A DNA stretch of 64,000 nucleotides from an uncultured Alteromonadaceae bacterium. GTDB lineage: Bacteria; Pseudomonadota; Gammaproteobacteria; Enterobacterales; Alteromonadaceae. The position numbers and the translations under genes are program-made. The notes below the pieces were generated by a model. That model ran no database searches, was not told the DNA's origin, and saw only the letters and a program-made list of their open reading frames with translations. This document shows, in pieces, positions 54,809-64,000 of this stretch (within the stretch, counting starts at the first letter, position 1; each line of letters opens with the position of its first letter). The stretch spans positions 186,001 through 250,000 of the forward strand of contig CANNDC010000005.1 in NCBI GenBank assembly GCA_947503265.1, read 5' to 3'.

Positions 54809-55545
54809 TGGATAGTGCACTTTATATTGGAAAAGTGTTTCACCAGCGTTTTGTTCCCAAAAAACACGCCTTCGACTACCGAATATTTTTGTTTTGGCTC
54901 AATCTAGACGAGATAGCGACGGTAGAGAGGAATGTCAAAGGCTTCTCTACTCGGCCTTGGTCTCTAGTGCGCTTCAAGCGTGAGGATTATCTAGGAAATC
55001 CGAAAACGGCTCTCAAAACAGCCGTTTTGGAAAGAATGTCGGAATTGGCTAATAAACGTCTTGATGGCAAGGTTTTTATGCTTGGCCAAGCACGCATGTT
55101 TGGTATGTATTTTAGCCCAGTAAATTTTTACTATCTTCAGCAAGATGATGGCAACTTCAGCCATTTGTTAGCGGAGGTCAGCAATACTCCCTGGAACGAG
55201 AGGCACCATTATCTCGTTGACCTAAACAATCAAATCGATTGTGATAAAGCATTTCATGTGTCCCCTTTCAATCCACTAGACATGCAGTATCATTGGAAAA
55301 TTATGCAACCTAAACAGCAGCTTGCATTAGCGTTAAGTTGCAGTAAAGGCGAAAAGCATTTTGAAGCCAGTTTGAATTTGACGAAACGCGAATTGAACTC
55401 AAAAACACTTTCTCGCGTACTAATGAGTATTCCAAGTATGACAATTAAAACGGTTGTTGGTATTTACTGGCAGGCACTTAAATTGTTTCTTAAAGGTACA
55501 CCTTTTTATGGTCACTCAAGTGAGAAGGATGAAATAAGAAAATGA
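54808..55545 (+). CDS. DUF1365 family protein
   Basis: This 245-residue protein starts MDSALYIGKVFHQRFVPKKH and contains ARMFGMYFSPVNFYY and LLAEVSNTPWNERHHYL, all diagnostic of DUF1365. Function unknown, but it is almost always next to the FAD protein and a Cfa-like methyltransferase. The frame is open further upstream inside the preceding gene; the ATG at 54808, overlapping that gene's stop, is the natural start. Confidence 0.92.
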   Translation: MDSALYIGKVFHQRFVPKKHAFDYRIFLFWLNLDEIATVERNVKGFSTRPWSLVRFKREDYLGNPKTALKTAVLERMSELANKRLDGKVFMLGQARMFGMYFSPVNFYYLQQDDGNFSHLLAEVSNTPWNERHHYLVDLNNQIDCDKAFHVSPFNPLDMQYHWKIMQPKQQLALALSCSKGEKHFEASLNLTKRELNSKTLSRVLMSIPSMTIKTVVGIYWQALKLFLKGTPFYGHSSEKDEIRK

Positions 55546-56795
55546 TAGAAGGCGAAAACACCCTAGTGCAAACAGACACGCTTCCTTGGATCGATAAAAT
55601 ATCTCGAGCAATATTACTTAAAGTTTTTAGCAACCTTCCCCACGGATTTATGACGGTTAAAGAAAATGGCGTTTTAGTCGGTCGCTTTGGTGACGAGAAT
55701 TCGGACTTGCGAGCAGAAGCTAATTTTCTTGATCCAAGCGTATACCGCAGGCTCTTATTCGGTGGAAGCGTAGCATCAGGTGAAACCTACACAGAGAATT
55801 TATGGGAAACGCCTAACCTAACAAACGTTATTCAGATATTTGCTAGAAACTTACCCATGCTAGACAGTTGGGAAGCCAAAATGAGTTGGCTGGCAACGCC
55901 TATTCGCCTCATCAGTCATATCAAAAGACAAAACTCGACCAAACAGGCGAAGAAAAACATCTCTGCGCATTACGACCTGGGTAACAAGTTATACACGCGT
56001 TTTTTGGATAAAAGCATGATGTATTCCGCAGCCATCTACCCTACACAAGACACCACACTAGAGGAAGCGCAACAAATTAAGCTAAAAGCAATTTGTGACA
56101 AGCTTAACTTGTGTGAAGACGATCACCTGTTGGAAATAGGAACAGGTTGGGGTGGCTTAGCTATTTACGCGGCGAAACACTATGGATGTAAAGTTACCAC
56201 CACCACGATATCAGAAGAGCAATACGCATATGCACAAGGTTGGGTTAACGATGAAGGTTTGTCGAATAAAGTCACATTGCTCAAAAAGGATTATCGTTTG
56301 CTGGAAGGGCAATTCGACAAACTAGTGTCGATTGAAATGATTGAAGCGGTGGGGCGTAAGTATTTGCCAACTTTTTTTGAAAAGTGTTCTTCATTGCTTA
56401 AAAAAGACGGGTTGATGCTTCTGCAGTCGATCACTATTGATGATCGGAGATTTGAGAGTTACAGCAAAGATGTCGATTTTATTCAAAAACATATTTTCCC
56501 GGGTGGATTTCTACCTTCTCAATTTGAAATCAACCGCCATTTAAAAGAATACACAGACCTAATGATACGAGATCTTCACGACATAGGTTTGGACTATGCA
56601 AAAACACTTTCAGACTGGCACAAGCTATTGATGGATAACCGAGAGCCATTGGCAAAAGATGGCTACGACGACCGGTTCATCCGCATGTGGCAGTACTACT
56701 TAAGCTATTGTGAAGGCGGGTTTATCGAAAGAACGATTAGCACTGTTCAGCTTGTTCTCAGTAAACCCAGCTTCGCCCAAAATCTAACAAGATAA
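55542..56795 (+). CDS. cfa: Cyclopropane-fatty-acyl-phospholipid synthase family methyltransferase
   Basis: This 417-residue, SAM-dependent methyltransferase acts on unsaturated acyl chains of phospholipids. SAM motif LEIGTGWGGLAIYAA and the catalytic stretch DKLVSIEMIEAVGRKYLP are present, as is QKHIFPGG. In ChrR regulons the homologue may make methylated or furan fatty acids rather than cyclopropanes, so the product is uncertain. It overlaps the DUF1365 stop by 4 bases. Confidence 0.92.
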   Translation: MIEGENTLVQTDTLPWIDKISRAILLKVFSNLPHGFMTVKENGVLVGRFGDENSDLRAEANFLDPSVYRRLLFGGSVASGETYTENLWETPNLTNVIQIFARNLPMLDSWEAKMSWLATPIRLISHIKRQNSTKQAKKNISAHYDLGNKLYTRFLDKSMMYSAAIYPTQDTTLEEAQQIKLKAICDKLNLCEDDHLLEIGTGWGGLAIYAAKHYGCKVTTTTISEEQYAYAQGWVNDEGLSNKVTLLKKDYRLLEGQFDKLVSIEMIEAVGRKYLPTFFEKCSSLLKKDGLMLLQSITIDDRRFESYSKDVDFIQKHIFPGGFLPSQFEINRHLKEYTDLMIRDLHDIGLDYAKTLSDWHKLLMDNREPLAKDGYDDRFIRMWQYYLSYCEGGFIERTISTVQLVLSKPSFAQNLTR

Positions 56796-56807
56796 AGCGG
56801 ACAACGA

Positions 56808-57311
56808 ATGATGACAAAATTCAGTTTAGCTGTTTGCTTGGCTCTTTATCTAATCAGTGGAAGTATTATGGCTAGTCCTTTAAATGAATTACAAAAAGTA
56901 GGTAAAGCAAAACTAGAGGTGTTTTTTTTCGATATTTATTATTCAACCCTCTACACACCGGATGGTAAGTACTCTGAAGATAGCTTACCTATCGCACTAG
57001 ATATTGAGTACTTACGCAATATTAAATCAAAAGATTTAGTTGAGACTACTGGCGAAGAATGGCAGAAATTGGGATATGAGCAGTCACAAATCGATCGCTG
57101 GATGCCTTTTATCGAAAATGTTTGGCCAGACATTAAAAAAGGCGACAAGCTTTTGTTCCGAGTCGAGCAGGACGGGACTAGTGAATTCTATTTTAACGGA
57201 GAGTCACTCAAACGCATTGATAACAAAGAGTTTGGTAGTTCATTCCTTGCAATTTGGTTAAGTGAAAATTGTAGCTACCCAAAAGTGCGCAAAAAATTAA
57301 TAGGTGAATGA
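56808..57311 (+). CDS. Exported chalcone isomerase-like protein
   Basis: This 167-residue protein has a signal peptide (residues 5-22, ISGSIMAS). The mature domain LNELQKVGKAKLEVFFFDIY resembles the chalcone isomerase-like family found in bacterial stress operons. No isomerase activity is implied; fatty-acid binding is known for some members. ATGA overlap with the next gene. Confidence 0.85.
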   Translation: MMTKFSLAVCLALYLISGSIMASPLNELQKVGKAKLEVFFFDIYYSTLYTPDGKYSEDSLPIALDIEYLRNIKSKDLVETTGEEWQKLGYEQSQIDRWMPFIENVWPDIKKGDKLLFRVEQDGTSEFYFNGESLKRIDNKEFGSSFLAIWLSENCSYPKVRKKLIGE

Positions 57312-57877
57312 GTATGAAACTAGCGAAACAAATTTTGGTTCTGTGCACGGGCGCATTGTTTCTATCTGCCTGCTCGACTTCTCTGGAAGACTACAATGGT
57401 AGCTCACCGGAATTTGACCTAAAAGGTTATTTCACCGGAGATGTCACGGCTTGGGGAATTGTTCAAAACTATTCTGACGAAGTAGTCCGAAGATTCTGTG
57501 TGGATATCGTTGGCACCTGGGATGGCAACAAAGGTCAATTGCATGAAACCTTTTATTACAACGATGGTGAACAGCAAATTCGAATTTGGGACTTAGAAAT
57601 TGGCGAAGATGGCACAGTTACAGGAGGAGCCGGAGATGTAATAGGCCAGGCTAGTGGATCTGCGAATGGTATGAGTTTTAACTGGCAATATACGTTAAGA
57701 GTACCTGTAGACGGCTCCGAATATGATTTATTCATTGATGATTGGATGTTTATGATGGATAGAAACCGCATGATGAACCGATCTTACATGAGTAAATTAG
57801 GTGTCAACGTGGCAGAGATATCCATATTTTTTGATAAGACAGCCCCTGTCCGTAAATGTGAATCCTATCCCAATTGA
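57308..57877 (+). CDS. DUF3833 lipoprotein
   Basis: This 189-residue lipoprotein has lipobox LSAC (Cys near 22). It contains YFTGDVTAWGIVQNYSD and WDGNKGQLHETFYYNDGE, typical of DUF3833, which closes many ChrR-type operons. Beta-rich, function unknown. A second Met two codons in is an alternative start. Confidence 0.88.
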   Translation: MSMKLAKQILVLCTGALFLSACSTSLEDYNGSSPEFDLKGYFTGDVTAWGIVQNYSDEVVRRFCVDIVGTWDGNKGQLHETFYYNDGEQQIRIWDLEIGEDGTVTGGAGDVIGQASGSANGMSFNWQYTLRVPVDGSEYDLFIDDWMFMMDRNRMMNRSYMSKLGVNVAEISIFFDKTAPVRKCESYPN

Positions 57878-57939
57878 TGCGCTATAATTAAACCAACCCG
57901 TTTTCACGTTCGTTGCCGATCATTGGCTTGGGAGGCTGA

Positions 57940-58356
57940 TTGTCGATTTATGAGTTAAAACCAAGCTATTCGCTTTCAGTGAAAGGAAATATACTGTTTT
58001 CTGAACCGGTAGGGTCTTGGGATGATGTTATCGGGCTGAGCTATTGCAACCGATTTAAAGAAAAAGCTGCGAAGTTCAAGGGCGCAAATTGGGCACAATT
58101 TCTAGATCTTTCTAGATGGCAACTCGGCGCCCCCTCCTTAGAGCCATTGATCATCGATCTTTCTTGTTGGGCTTACGAAAATGGCCTCAAATACACAGCA
58201 GTTTTATATTACCCTAATGCTTTGAAAACTTACCAAATCGACAAGATGTTGGCTAAAGAAGCATCAAACTATTCTAGGCGTCACTTTACCAATGACAAAG
58301 ATGCCGTGGCATGGTTGTCTGGCAAGGGATTCAGAGACGACTTAATCATAAAATAG
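57940..58356 (+). CDS. Small STAS-like protein of unknown function
   Basis: This 138-residue protein starts at a TTG preceded by GGGAGG, a strong ribosome site. The layout (GNILFSEPVGSWDDV, WAQFLDLSRWQLGAP, KYTAVLYYPN) resembles STAS/SpoIIAA-like single-domain proteins. No signal peptide. It may be read from its own promoter, with TATAAT near 57883-57888. Confidence 0.75.
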   Translation: MSIYELKPSYSLSVKGNILFSEPVGSWDDVIGLSYCNRFKEKAAKFKGANWAQFLDLSRWQLGAPSLEPLIIDLSCWAYENGLKYTAVLYYPNALKTYQIDKMLAKEASNYSRRHFTNDKDAVAWLSGKGFRDDLIIK

Positions 58357-58371
58357 CGAGTTCAGGTTAAG

Positions 58372-59301
58372 CTACTCTGGCTCTGTTACTGAAATAGGCT
58401 TAGACATCATGGGCTTGCCCTGATTTATTGATATTTCCACTCGCCTGTTTTGGCTTCTGTCTACAGAATTTGCATTGGTAGACAAAGGGGCCGTATCGGC
58501 TTTACCAACTACCGACATACGTTGCTCATCAAAACCAGGAGCTGTTCTAATTTCTTCTGCTACAGCGACCGCCCTTTGTGCTGACAGATCCCAATTCGAT
58601 CGATACAATTCGTTGGAAATTTGTTGACTATCACTGTGTCCGGATATCTCAATTTCCCCCGGCACATCGGCTAAAAGCGCACCTATATCTTGTAAAATAG
58701 GCTTGAATTGAGGTTGTAAAAAGGCGGAACCCGCAGAAAACGAACCATTTTCACGAATTCTAATAATAATTTGTTGGCCCAGAGATTCCATTTCAATAGA
58801 CCCATCCAATATTTGCTTTTCGAGCTGTTGTGCAACTTTTTTAAGCAGCTCATTGGTTTGTTCCTGGTTAGCTTGTTGCGATGCCGTTGCCGAAGATTGA
58901 TCTGTCGCAGTTTGTTGAGCCGAACCACCTCGTTGTTCACCCCGTTGCTTTTGTCTACCACCAGCAGAATCCTCATCACCTGCTTGAAACTCCAGCATTT
59001 CCTGAGTCATATCAATAGTTTGTTGCTGAATATTTTCGATTGGTGTGGGATCTGGTCTTCCGGGGCGAAATTCCATTGCTATCACACTGGTGCCCTTGGG
59101 TATGTCTTTTACTTCGATTTTGTTTTGCACACCAAAAGCAAACTTCATTGAACCTGCTATCTGCTTAAACTTGAGTACATCCATTTCGGAAAATGCCAAT
59201 AATAGTACAAAGAAGCACATCAGCAGTGACATTAAATCGGCAAACGTCCCCATCCAAGCTGGAAGGCCCTCAGGTGGACATTTGGGACATTCTTGTTGCA
59301 T
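58372..59301 (-). CDS. pomB: Sodium-type flagellar stator protein PomB
   Basis: This 309-residue protein has one membrane segment near residues 20-40 with the ion-binding Asp in MGTFADLMSLLMCFF, a Gln/Ser-rich linker (130-165) and an OmpA-like peptidoglycan-binding domain (EISGHSDSQQI, RSQNRRVEI). The opening is almost identical to Vibrio PomB. It starts just after pomA. Torque is predicted to be driven by sodium. Confidence 0.95.
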   Translation of the reverse strand: MQQECPKCPPEGLPAWMGTFADLMSLLMCFFVLLLAFSEMDVLKFKQIAGSMKFAFGVQNKIEVKDIPKGTSVIAMEFRPGRPDPTPIENIQQQTIDMTQEMLEFQAGDEDSAGGRQKQRGEQRGGSAQQTATDQSSATASQQANQEQTNELLKKVAQQLEKQILDGSIEMESLGQQIIIRIRENGSFSAGSAFLQPQFKPILQDIGALLADVPGEIEISGHSDSQQISNELYRSNWDLSAQRAVAVAEEIRTAPGFDEQRMSVVGKADTAPLSTNANSVDRSQNRRVEISINQGKPMMSKPISVTEPE

Positions 59302-59304
59302 TAA

Positions 59305-60069
59305 CTAGTCTTCCTCAGTTGCTGTGCCGCGCTTACTCGCAGCCAAGTAACTCTTCAATATACCTTCAATAACTCTGGGGTTTTGTCCATCTGCAATGCC
59401 AATAATGCCGTCCAAGACTAAGCTCTGATTTAACTTTTCTTCTTCAGAACGATTACCAAGCTTAACTGAAATGGGCAGGCAAATTACATTGGCAAAAAAT
59501 GCACCGTATAAAGTGGTAAGTAGTGCAACAGCCATAGCTGGGCCGATAGCTTTCGGGTCATCCATGTTGGATAGCATGGCAACCAAACCAATCAAGGTAC
59601 CTATCATCCCCATTGCTGGCGCCACATCACCCATACCTTTGTAAATGGTTGCGCCAAATTCATGCCGTTCTGTGGTCATGTTGATATCTTTTGCCAACGT
59701 ATCTCTGACTACATCCACATCGTGACCATCGACTAACATGTCTACGCCTTTTTGCATAAACTCATTTTCGATTTCCGCTTCTTCTAATGCTAAAAATCCA
59801 CCTTTACGAGCTGCGTCAGCCATTTCAACGATTTTTTCAATTAAATCATCTGGTGATTCGATTTTGAACATAAATGCTTTAGCGGCAATCTTGCCAGCAC
59901 CAAAAAATTGGCTGAGAGAAAACTGAGATAAGACCACAAATAAGGTGCCACCAAAAACAATCAGTATTGAGGGCACATTCATAAACATGCTGATGTCACC
60001 GCCCATAACCATTGCCATTACGACAAAACCAATTGCACCGAGCATGCCAATTAGAGTAGCTAAATCCAC
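59305..60069 (-). CDS. pomA: Sodium-type flagellar stator protein PomA
   Basis: This 254-residue protein has four membrane segments with the conserved loop MGDVAPAMGMIGTLIGLVAM and a cytoplasmic loop with EMADAARKGGFLALEE. It matches Vibrio PomA in length and sequence. The two stator genes form a two-gene operon with 3 bases between. Confidence 0.96.
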   Translation of the reverse strand: MDLATLIGMLGAIGFVVMAMVMGGDISMFMNVPSILIVFGGTLFVVLSQFSLSQFFGAGKIAAKAFMFKIESPDDLIEKIVEMADAARKGGFLALEEAEIENEFMQKGVDMLVDGHDVDVVRDTLAKDINMTTERHEFGATIYKGMGDVAPAMGMIGTLIGLVAMLSNMDDPKAIGPAMAVALLTTLYGAFFANVICLPISVKLGNRSEEEKLNQSLVLDGIIGIADGQNPRVIEGILKSYLAASKRGTATEED

Positions 60070-60622
60070 ATTGTCCTCCGAAGACGTGGTATGAGCGTTG
60101 CGCAGTCGCGCGTTGCTATGTTAATTCAAAGATAAGTCACAGTATAAGTGACTGATTTATGCATTTTTATCGACAGCAAACCACTTTACTAAAGTGATTT
60201 ATTGTGAAGATACGTTAAGGCGTGTTCATTTTCGCTATCTGATAGTTTTGCTATCTAAATCTGTGCAATTAAAACACCTTCAGATCCTGACTCAGGCTAA
60301 AATCCACAGCGACACTAAGCTCAAAGCCATATCCCATGTTAAAAACCCATGTTAGAAACCCATGTTAGAAATCCTTGTTAGAGCCCCTTGTTAGTAACTC
60401 TAGTCAATAACAAGGACCAGCAATCACTAATGTCCAACCCGAAGTTCAATATTCAACACTACCCAAAACACAATAGACTAAGGTTAACCGGATATGACTA
60501 ATTTTTTAACCTATAATTGGTCATATCAGAAAACTATTTGACCCATATTATACGCTCAGGTATCTTCCATGCTGCAAAATCATCACCTAACAAATATTTA
60601 GATGATTTACCTACGAGGCCTC
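60070..60622. other. Intergenic region between pomA and xseB
   Basis: These 553 bases contain a 13-bp tandem repeat (60331-60395) but no gene. The remainder is AT-rich and holds the divergent promoters of pomAB and xseB-ispA-dxs. Confidence 0.6.
60331..60395. repeat. Five-copy 13-bp tandem repeat
   Basis: Units ATCCCATGTTAAA, AACCCATGTTAGA (twice), AATCCTTGTTAGA and GCCCCTTGTTAGT follow one another directly. Copies 2 and 3 are identical; the others have diverged. Function unknown. Confidence 0.85.
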
Positions 60623-60874
60623 ATGACAAGCAAAACACCTTCATTTGAACAATCCATGCAAGAGCTTGAATCCATAGTTGATGAAATGGAGAAGGGAGAC
60701 CTTTCTTTAGAATCAGCGTTAGAAAAATTCGAGAAAGGTATTCATCTCGCTAAAACCAGCCAAAAGATGCTGAAGGATGCAGAACAAAAAGTGCAAATAT
60801 TGATGGAAAAGAGTGGTGATGAGCAACTTGTAGCATTAAATACTGAAAAAGAATTAGGTTCAGAAGACCGTTAG
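60623..60874 (+). CDS. xseB: Exodeoxyribonuclease VII small subunit
   Basis: This 83-residue, helical protein (FEQSMQELESIVDEMEKGDL, LEKFEKGI) binds the large subunit XseA, which is encoded elsewhere. The ATG at 60623 follows GAGG; a frame from 60602 is less likely. It is upstream of ispA in the conserved xseB-ispA-dxs operon. Confidence 0.95.
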   Translation: MTSKTPSFEQSMQELESIVDEMEKGDLSLESALEKFEKGIHLAKTSQKMLKDAEQKVQILMEKSGDEQLVALNTEKELGSEDR

Positions 60875-60876
60875 TC

Positions 60877-61767
60877 ATGCTGCTAAAACAAAAACAGTTA
60901 GACATTCAAACTCACATCAATGCGCTGCTAGACAAAAAAATATCCGAATTATCAGATCATGCGCCTATTCTAAAATCAGCCATGTCATATTCTTTGTTAA
61001 ATGGCGGTAAAAGAATGCGGCCATTCCTCGTGTACACTGTAGGCAGCATGTTAGGGGTGAAAAAGTCAGATCTTGACTATCCTGCATTGGCCGTAGAATT
61101 CGTGCATTGCTATTCTTTGATCCACGATGACCTACCTGCCATGGATGACGATGATATGCGCAGGGGGAAGCCCACATGTCATATAAAATTTGATGAAGCG
61201 ACCGCTATACTAGCAGGAGATGCATTGCAGACGTTAGCGTTTGATGTACTTGCACACGCTGACTTGAGCACGACTGCAGCTGCTAGCCAACTCAAGTTAT
61301 TGCAGCTACTTTCACAAGCCTCAGGTTATAGTGGAATGTGTGGCGGTCAAGCCATGGATTTAGCCGCGACGAATCACAATATATCCCAACAGAGGTTGCA
61401 ACAACTTCACGAGTTGAAAACCGGCGCTTTGATCAGAGTATCAGTTATGATGGCTGCTGCACTTTCAGACAATATCCAAGATAGTGATTGGCAAACGTTG
61501 GAAAAATATTCGCAGGCGTTAGGATTAGCATTTCAGGTTCAAGATGATATTTTAGACGTTGTTGGAGAATCGAGTGTTTTAGGAAAACCACAAGGTTCAG
61601 ATCAAGCACACAACAAATCTACCTACCCCGCTTTGCTGGGTTTACAAGGTGCTAAAGATTATTTAGCTGATCTACATAGGCAAGCACTTCACGCTTTAGA
61701 CGCTTTGCCTTACAATACCGAACTTTTACGGTTGTTCACCGACTACAACGTTCAACGGAATCACTAA
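60877..61767 (+). CDS. ispA: Farnesyl diphosphate synthase
   Basis: This 296-residue enzyme condenses isopentenyl and dimethylallyl diphosphates to farnesyl diphosphate. The first Asp-rich motif is in IHDDLPAMDDDDMRRG and the second in FQVQDDILDVVG. It begins two bases after the xseB stop and precedes dxs. Confidence 0.96.
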   Translation: MLLKQKQLDIQTHINALLDKKISELSDHAPILKSAMSYSLLNGGKRMRPFLVYTVGSMLGVKKSDLDYPALAVEFVHCYSLIHDDLPAMDDDDMRRGKPTCHIKFDEATAILAGDALQTLAFDVLAHADLSTTAAASQLKLLQLLSQASGYSGMCGGQAMDLAATNHNISQQRLQQLHELKTGALIRVSVMMAAALSDNIQDSDWQTLEKYSQALGLAFQVQDDILDVVGESSVLGKPQGSDQAHNKSTYPALLGLQGAKDYLADLHRQALHALDALPYNTELLRLFTDYNVQRNH

Positions 61768-61823
61768 TATAGTGAGTCGAATTCGACACCTTATAAATAG
61801 ATGTAATTGATATTAGGCAGCAC

Positions 61824-63686
61824 ATGACACTTGATTTAGCGCATTATCCTATTTTAGCCAAGGCGGACACGCCGGATTTACTGCGCAAACTCCCCCAAGA
61901 TCAACTAAAACAGTGTGCTGATGAATTACGAGAATACCTTTTATCCTGTGTCAGTAAGAGTAGCGGACACTTTGCATCCGGCTTAGGCACGGTAGAGCTG
62001 ACTGTGGCCTTGCATTACGTGTATAACACGCCTTTTGACAGGTTGTTATGGGATGTTGGCCACCAAGCTTACCCTCATAAAATACTGACGGGTCGTCGAG
62101 AGCGAATGACTACGATTCGTCAAAAAGATGGCCTTCATCCTTTCCCTTGGCCGCCAGAAAGTGAATATGACACCTTTGCTGTAGGACATTCTTCAACCTC
62201 TATAAGTTCGGCTCTCGGTATGGCCGTCGCAGCAGATAAAGAAGGTTTAGGTCGTAAGGTGGTTGCTGTTATTGGTGACGGCGCTATGACCGCAGGAATG
62301 GCGTTTGAAGCACTCAATCACGGCGGTGATATCGATAAAGATTTAGTTGTCGTGTTAAATGACAATGAAATGTCGATTTCAGAAAACGTAGGGGCGTTAA
62401 ACAGCCATTTAGCCCGCCTATTAACCGGTAATTTTTTCAACTCCATACGAGATGGCGGAAAGAAATTACTGAGTAATGTGCCTCCAATCAAAGAATTTGC
62501 CAGCCGTGCCGAAGAGCATATCAAGGGCATGGTCGTACCGGGAACCATATTCGAAGAACTCGGATTTAACTATATTGGACCGATTGATGGGCACGATGTA
62601 GATGGCGTAGTCGACACCCTCAGAAATATGCGCAGTATCAAGGGCCCGCAAATCTTGCATGTGGTCACAAAAAAAGGGAAAGGCTATGAGTTAGCCGAGA
62701 AAGATCCTATCAAGTTCCACGCAGTGCCTAAGTTCAATCCAATGGACGACGAACTACCAAAATCAGCACCCTGTGGCCCAACATTTTCTAAAATATTTGG
62801 CGATTGGCTATGTGATATGGCAGCTATGGACCCTAAGTTAATGGCAGTTACACCAGCTATGCGAGAAGGTTCTGGCATGGTGAAATTCTCACAAACCTAC
62901 CCTGATCAGTATTTTGACGTCGCCATCGCTGAACAACACTCGGTAACTTTTGCTGCTGGGTTGGCAAAGGATGGGCTAAATCCCGTTGTTGCTATTTATT
63001 CAACGTTTTTACAACGAGCTTATGACCAACTGATCCATGATGTAGCACTGCAGAATTTGCCAGTATTATTTGCCATTGATCGAGCTGGTATTGTTGGTGC
63101 CGATGGCCCGACTCACCAAGGTGCGTTTGATATTCCCTTCCTGCGCTGTATTCCTAATATGATTATAATGACGCCTGCAGATGAAAATGAGTGTCGTCAA
63201 ATGCTTTTCACCGGGCACAAATTAGATCAGCCTGCGGCAGTTCGATATCCCAGAGGCACAGGTTCTGGTGTAGAAGCCGTGAAAGTCATGAAATCGCTAG
63301 AATTAGGTAAGTCTCGACGTTTACGAGATGGCAAGAAAACAGCAATACTCAATTTTGGAACTTTGCTGCCATTCGCCCAAGAAGCCGCAGACGAGCTGAA
63401 TGCAACTTTAATAGACATGCGTTTTGTGAAACCCCTTGATACCCAAGTATTAGCCGAACTAGTTGAGGATCACGACCTATTAGTTAGCCTAGAAGATGGC
63501 GCTATTATGGGCGGTGCGGGTAGTGCAGTAGGTGAGTACTTATTGAGCCGCAAGCACAACTCACAGTTGCTTCAAATAGGCCTACCAGACCAATTCATTA
63601 TGCAAGGTACACAACAACAAATGTATGCTGAATTGGGATTAGATGCGCAAGGTATTGTCAAAAAGGTCACAAGTTTTCTAAACTAG
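61824..63686 (+). CDS. dxs: 1-deoxy-D-xylulose-5-phosphate synthase
   Basis: This 620-residue, thiamine-diphosphate enzyme makes the first intermediate of the MEP isoprenoid pathway from pyruvate and glyceraldehyde 3-phosphate. [16 protein letters not shown] binds thiamine diphosphate and metal; [16 protein letters not shown] and [18 protein letters not shown] are typical. Length matches E. coli Dxs (620). Confidence 0.98.
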   Translation: MTLDLAHYPILAKADTPDLLRKLPQDQLKQCADELREYLLSCVSKSSGHFASGLGTVELTVALHYVYNTPFDRLLWDVGHQAYPHKILTGRRERMTTIRQKDGLHPFPWPPESEYDTFAVGHSSTSISSALGMAVAADKEGLGRKVVAVIGDGAMTAGMAFEALNHGGDIDKDLVVVLNDNEMSISENVGALNSHLARLLTGNFFNSIRDGGKKLLSNVPPIKEFASRAEEHIKGMVVPGTIFEELGFNYIGPIDGHDVDGVVDTLRNMRSIKGPQILHVVTKKGKGYELAEKDPIKFHAVPKFNPMDDELPKSAPCGPTFSKIFGDWLCDMAAMDPKLMAVTPAMREGSGMVKFSQTYPDQYFDVAIAEQHSVTFAAGLAKDGLNPVVAIYSTFLQRAYDQLIHDVALQNLPVLFAIDRAGIVGADGPTHQGAFDIPFLRCIPNMIIMTPADENECRQMLFTGHKLDQPAAVRYPRGTGSGVEAVKVMKSLELGKSRRLRDGKKTAILNFGTLLPFAQEAADELNATLIDMRFVKPLDTQVLAELVEDHDLLVSLEDGAIMGGAGSAVGEYLLSRKHNSQLLQIGLPDQFIMQGTQQQMYAELGLDAQGIVKKVTSFLN

Positions 63687-63724
63687 AGATTCTTATAAGC
63701 CACTTCCTTTGAGGGGGAGTAAGC

Positions 63725-64000
63725 ATGCTAACTCTTAATCGCCGTCAGTTTTTAAAAGGCATCACCGCGGGTGGGCTAGTCACTGCCAGTTCAATACCTA
63801 TTGTGAACGCAAAACCAAACAAAAAAATTGGTGTTGCCTTACTTGGACTAGGTTATTACAGTCGAGACTTATTAGCCCCTGCCCTGCAATTGACTCAGCA
63901 TTGCGAGCTTGTCAGTATCATCACTGGCAGTCCTAATAAAATTCCTGTGTGGCAACGCCGTTACCAAATTAAAGATGGCAACGTCTACTCTTACGATGAT
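63725..64000 (+). CDS. Tat-exported Gfo/Idh/MocA-family oxidoreductase, N-terminal part (runs off window)
   Basis: The first 92 residues begin with a twin-arginine signal, NRRQFLKGITAGGLV, followed by a nucleotide-binding Rossmann start KKIGVALLGLGYYSRDLL. The family uses NAD(P) to oxidise or reduce sugars; exported members resemble glucose-fructose oxidoreductase, which keeps its cofactor bound. GAGGGGGAG precedes the ATG. Substrate unknown. Confidence 0.88.
   Translation, partial: MLTLNRRQFLKGITAGGLVTASSIPIVNAKPNKKIGVALLGLGYYSRDLLAPALQLTQHCELVSIITGSPNKIPVWQRRYQIKDGNVYSYDD

Overview
The window reads as chromosome of a marine gammaproteobacterium, most likely an Alteromonadaceae member of the Glaciecola/Paraglaciecola/Aliiglaciecola type. 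This is judged from close protein similarity to Vibrio/Shewanella/Alteromonas families: the sodium-driven stator PomAB, a polar-flagellum flhA-flhF-flhG-fliA-che order with ParC/ParP, a split metH, PEP-CTERM/PrsT genes, and an ECF sigma/ChrR locus. The assignment is inference; no rRNA, tRNA or CRISPR array was seen.

Layout. 0-3.6 kb: edge of a dihydrolipoamide-dehydrogenase-like gene, a peroxiredoxin-glutaredoxin fusion and asnB. 3.8-8.8 kb: a periplasmic binding protein, divergent queE/queC (7-deazaguanine pathway), an outer-membrane-like protein, then rdgB-hemW. 8.9-14.3 kb: a methionine block read leftwards, metA, metH N-part, metH C-part and a DUF938 methyltransferase, headed by a clear MetJ operator. 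MetH is encoded as two polypeptides.

14.5-23.5 kb is the accessory region, AT-rich and read leftwards. It is an array of orphan Rhs C-terminal cassettes. Four ORFs begin with the same Rhs core end (QARYYDP.IGRFYSNDPV); each is followed by a different C-terminus, a small neighbour that looks like an immunity gene, and in three cases a GC-rich hairpin. Two cassettes look intact and pair a Gly/Ala-rich C-terminus with a small membrane protein. Two are broken by in-frame stops, one of which carries an HExxH motif. Two more survive only as toxin tails. A complete ficA-fic toxin-antitoxin pair sits inside the array. No full-length rhs or vgrG gene is present in the window.

23.7-27.3 kb: a very large lipoprotein with two DUF1080 domains, a PVC-type heme-binding domain and a c-type cytochrome. 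27.4-39.6 kb: one leftward flagellar/chemotaxis block (flhA, flhF, flhG, fliA, cheY, cheZ, cheA, cheB, parC, parP, cheW, DUF2802) with a sigma-54-type promoter before flhA. 39.7-44.6 kb: pssA, then a PEP-CTERM protein and the TPR protein PrsT. 44.6-50.2 kb: clpB (with a heat-shock promoter), pgeF, rluD, and divergent bamD followed by an 8-bp tandem repeat.

50.2-57.9 kb: ECF sigma and ChrR-type anti-sigma genes, a LON-domain protein, and a divergent seven-gene operon (SnoaL-like, SDR, FAD oxidoreductase, DUF1365, Cfa-like methyltransferase, chalcone-isomerase-like, DUF3833). This looks like a stress-induced membrane-lipid modification regulon. 57.9-64 kb: a small STAS-like protein, pomB/pomA, xseB-ispA-dxs (isoprenoid precursors), and the start of a Tat-exported Gfo/Idh/MocA oxidoreductase.
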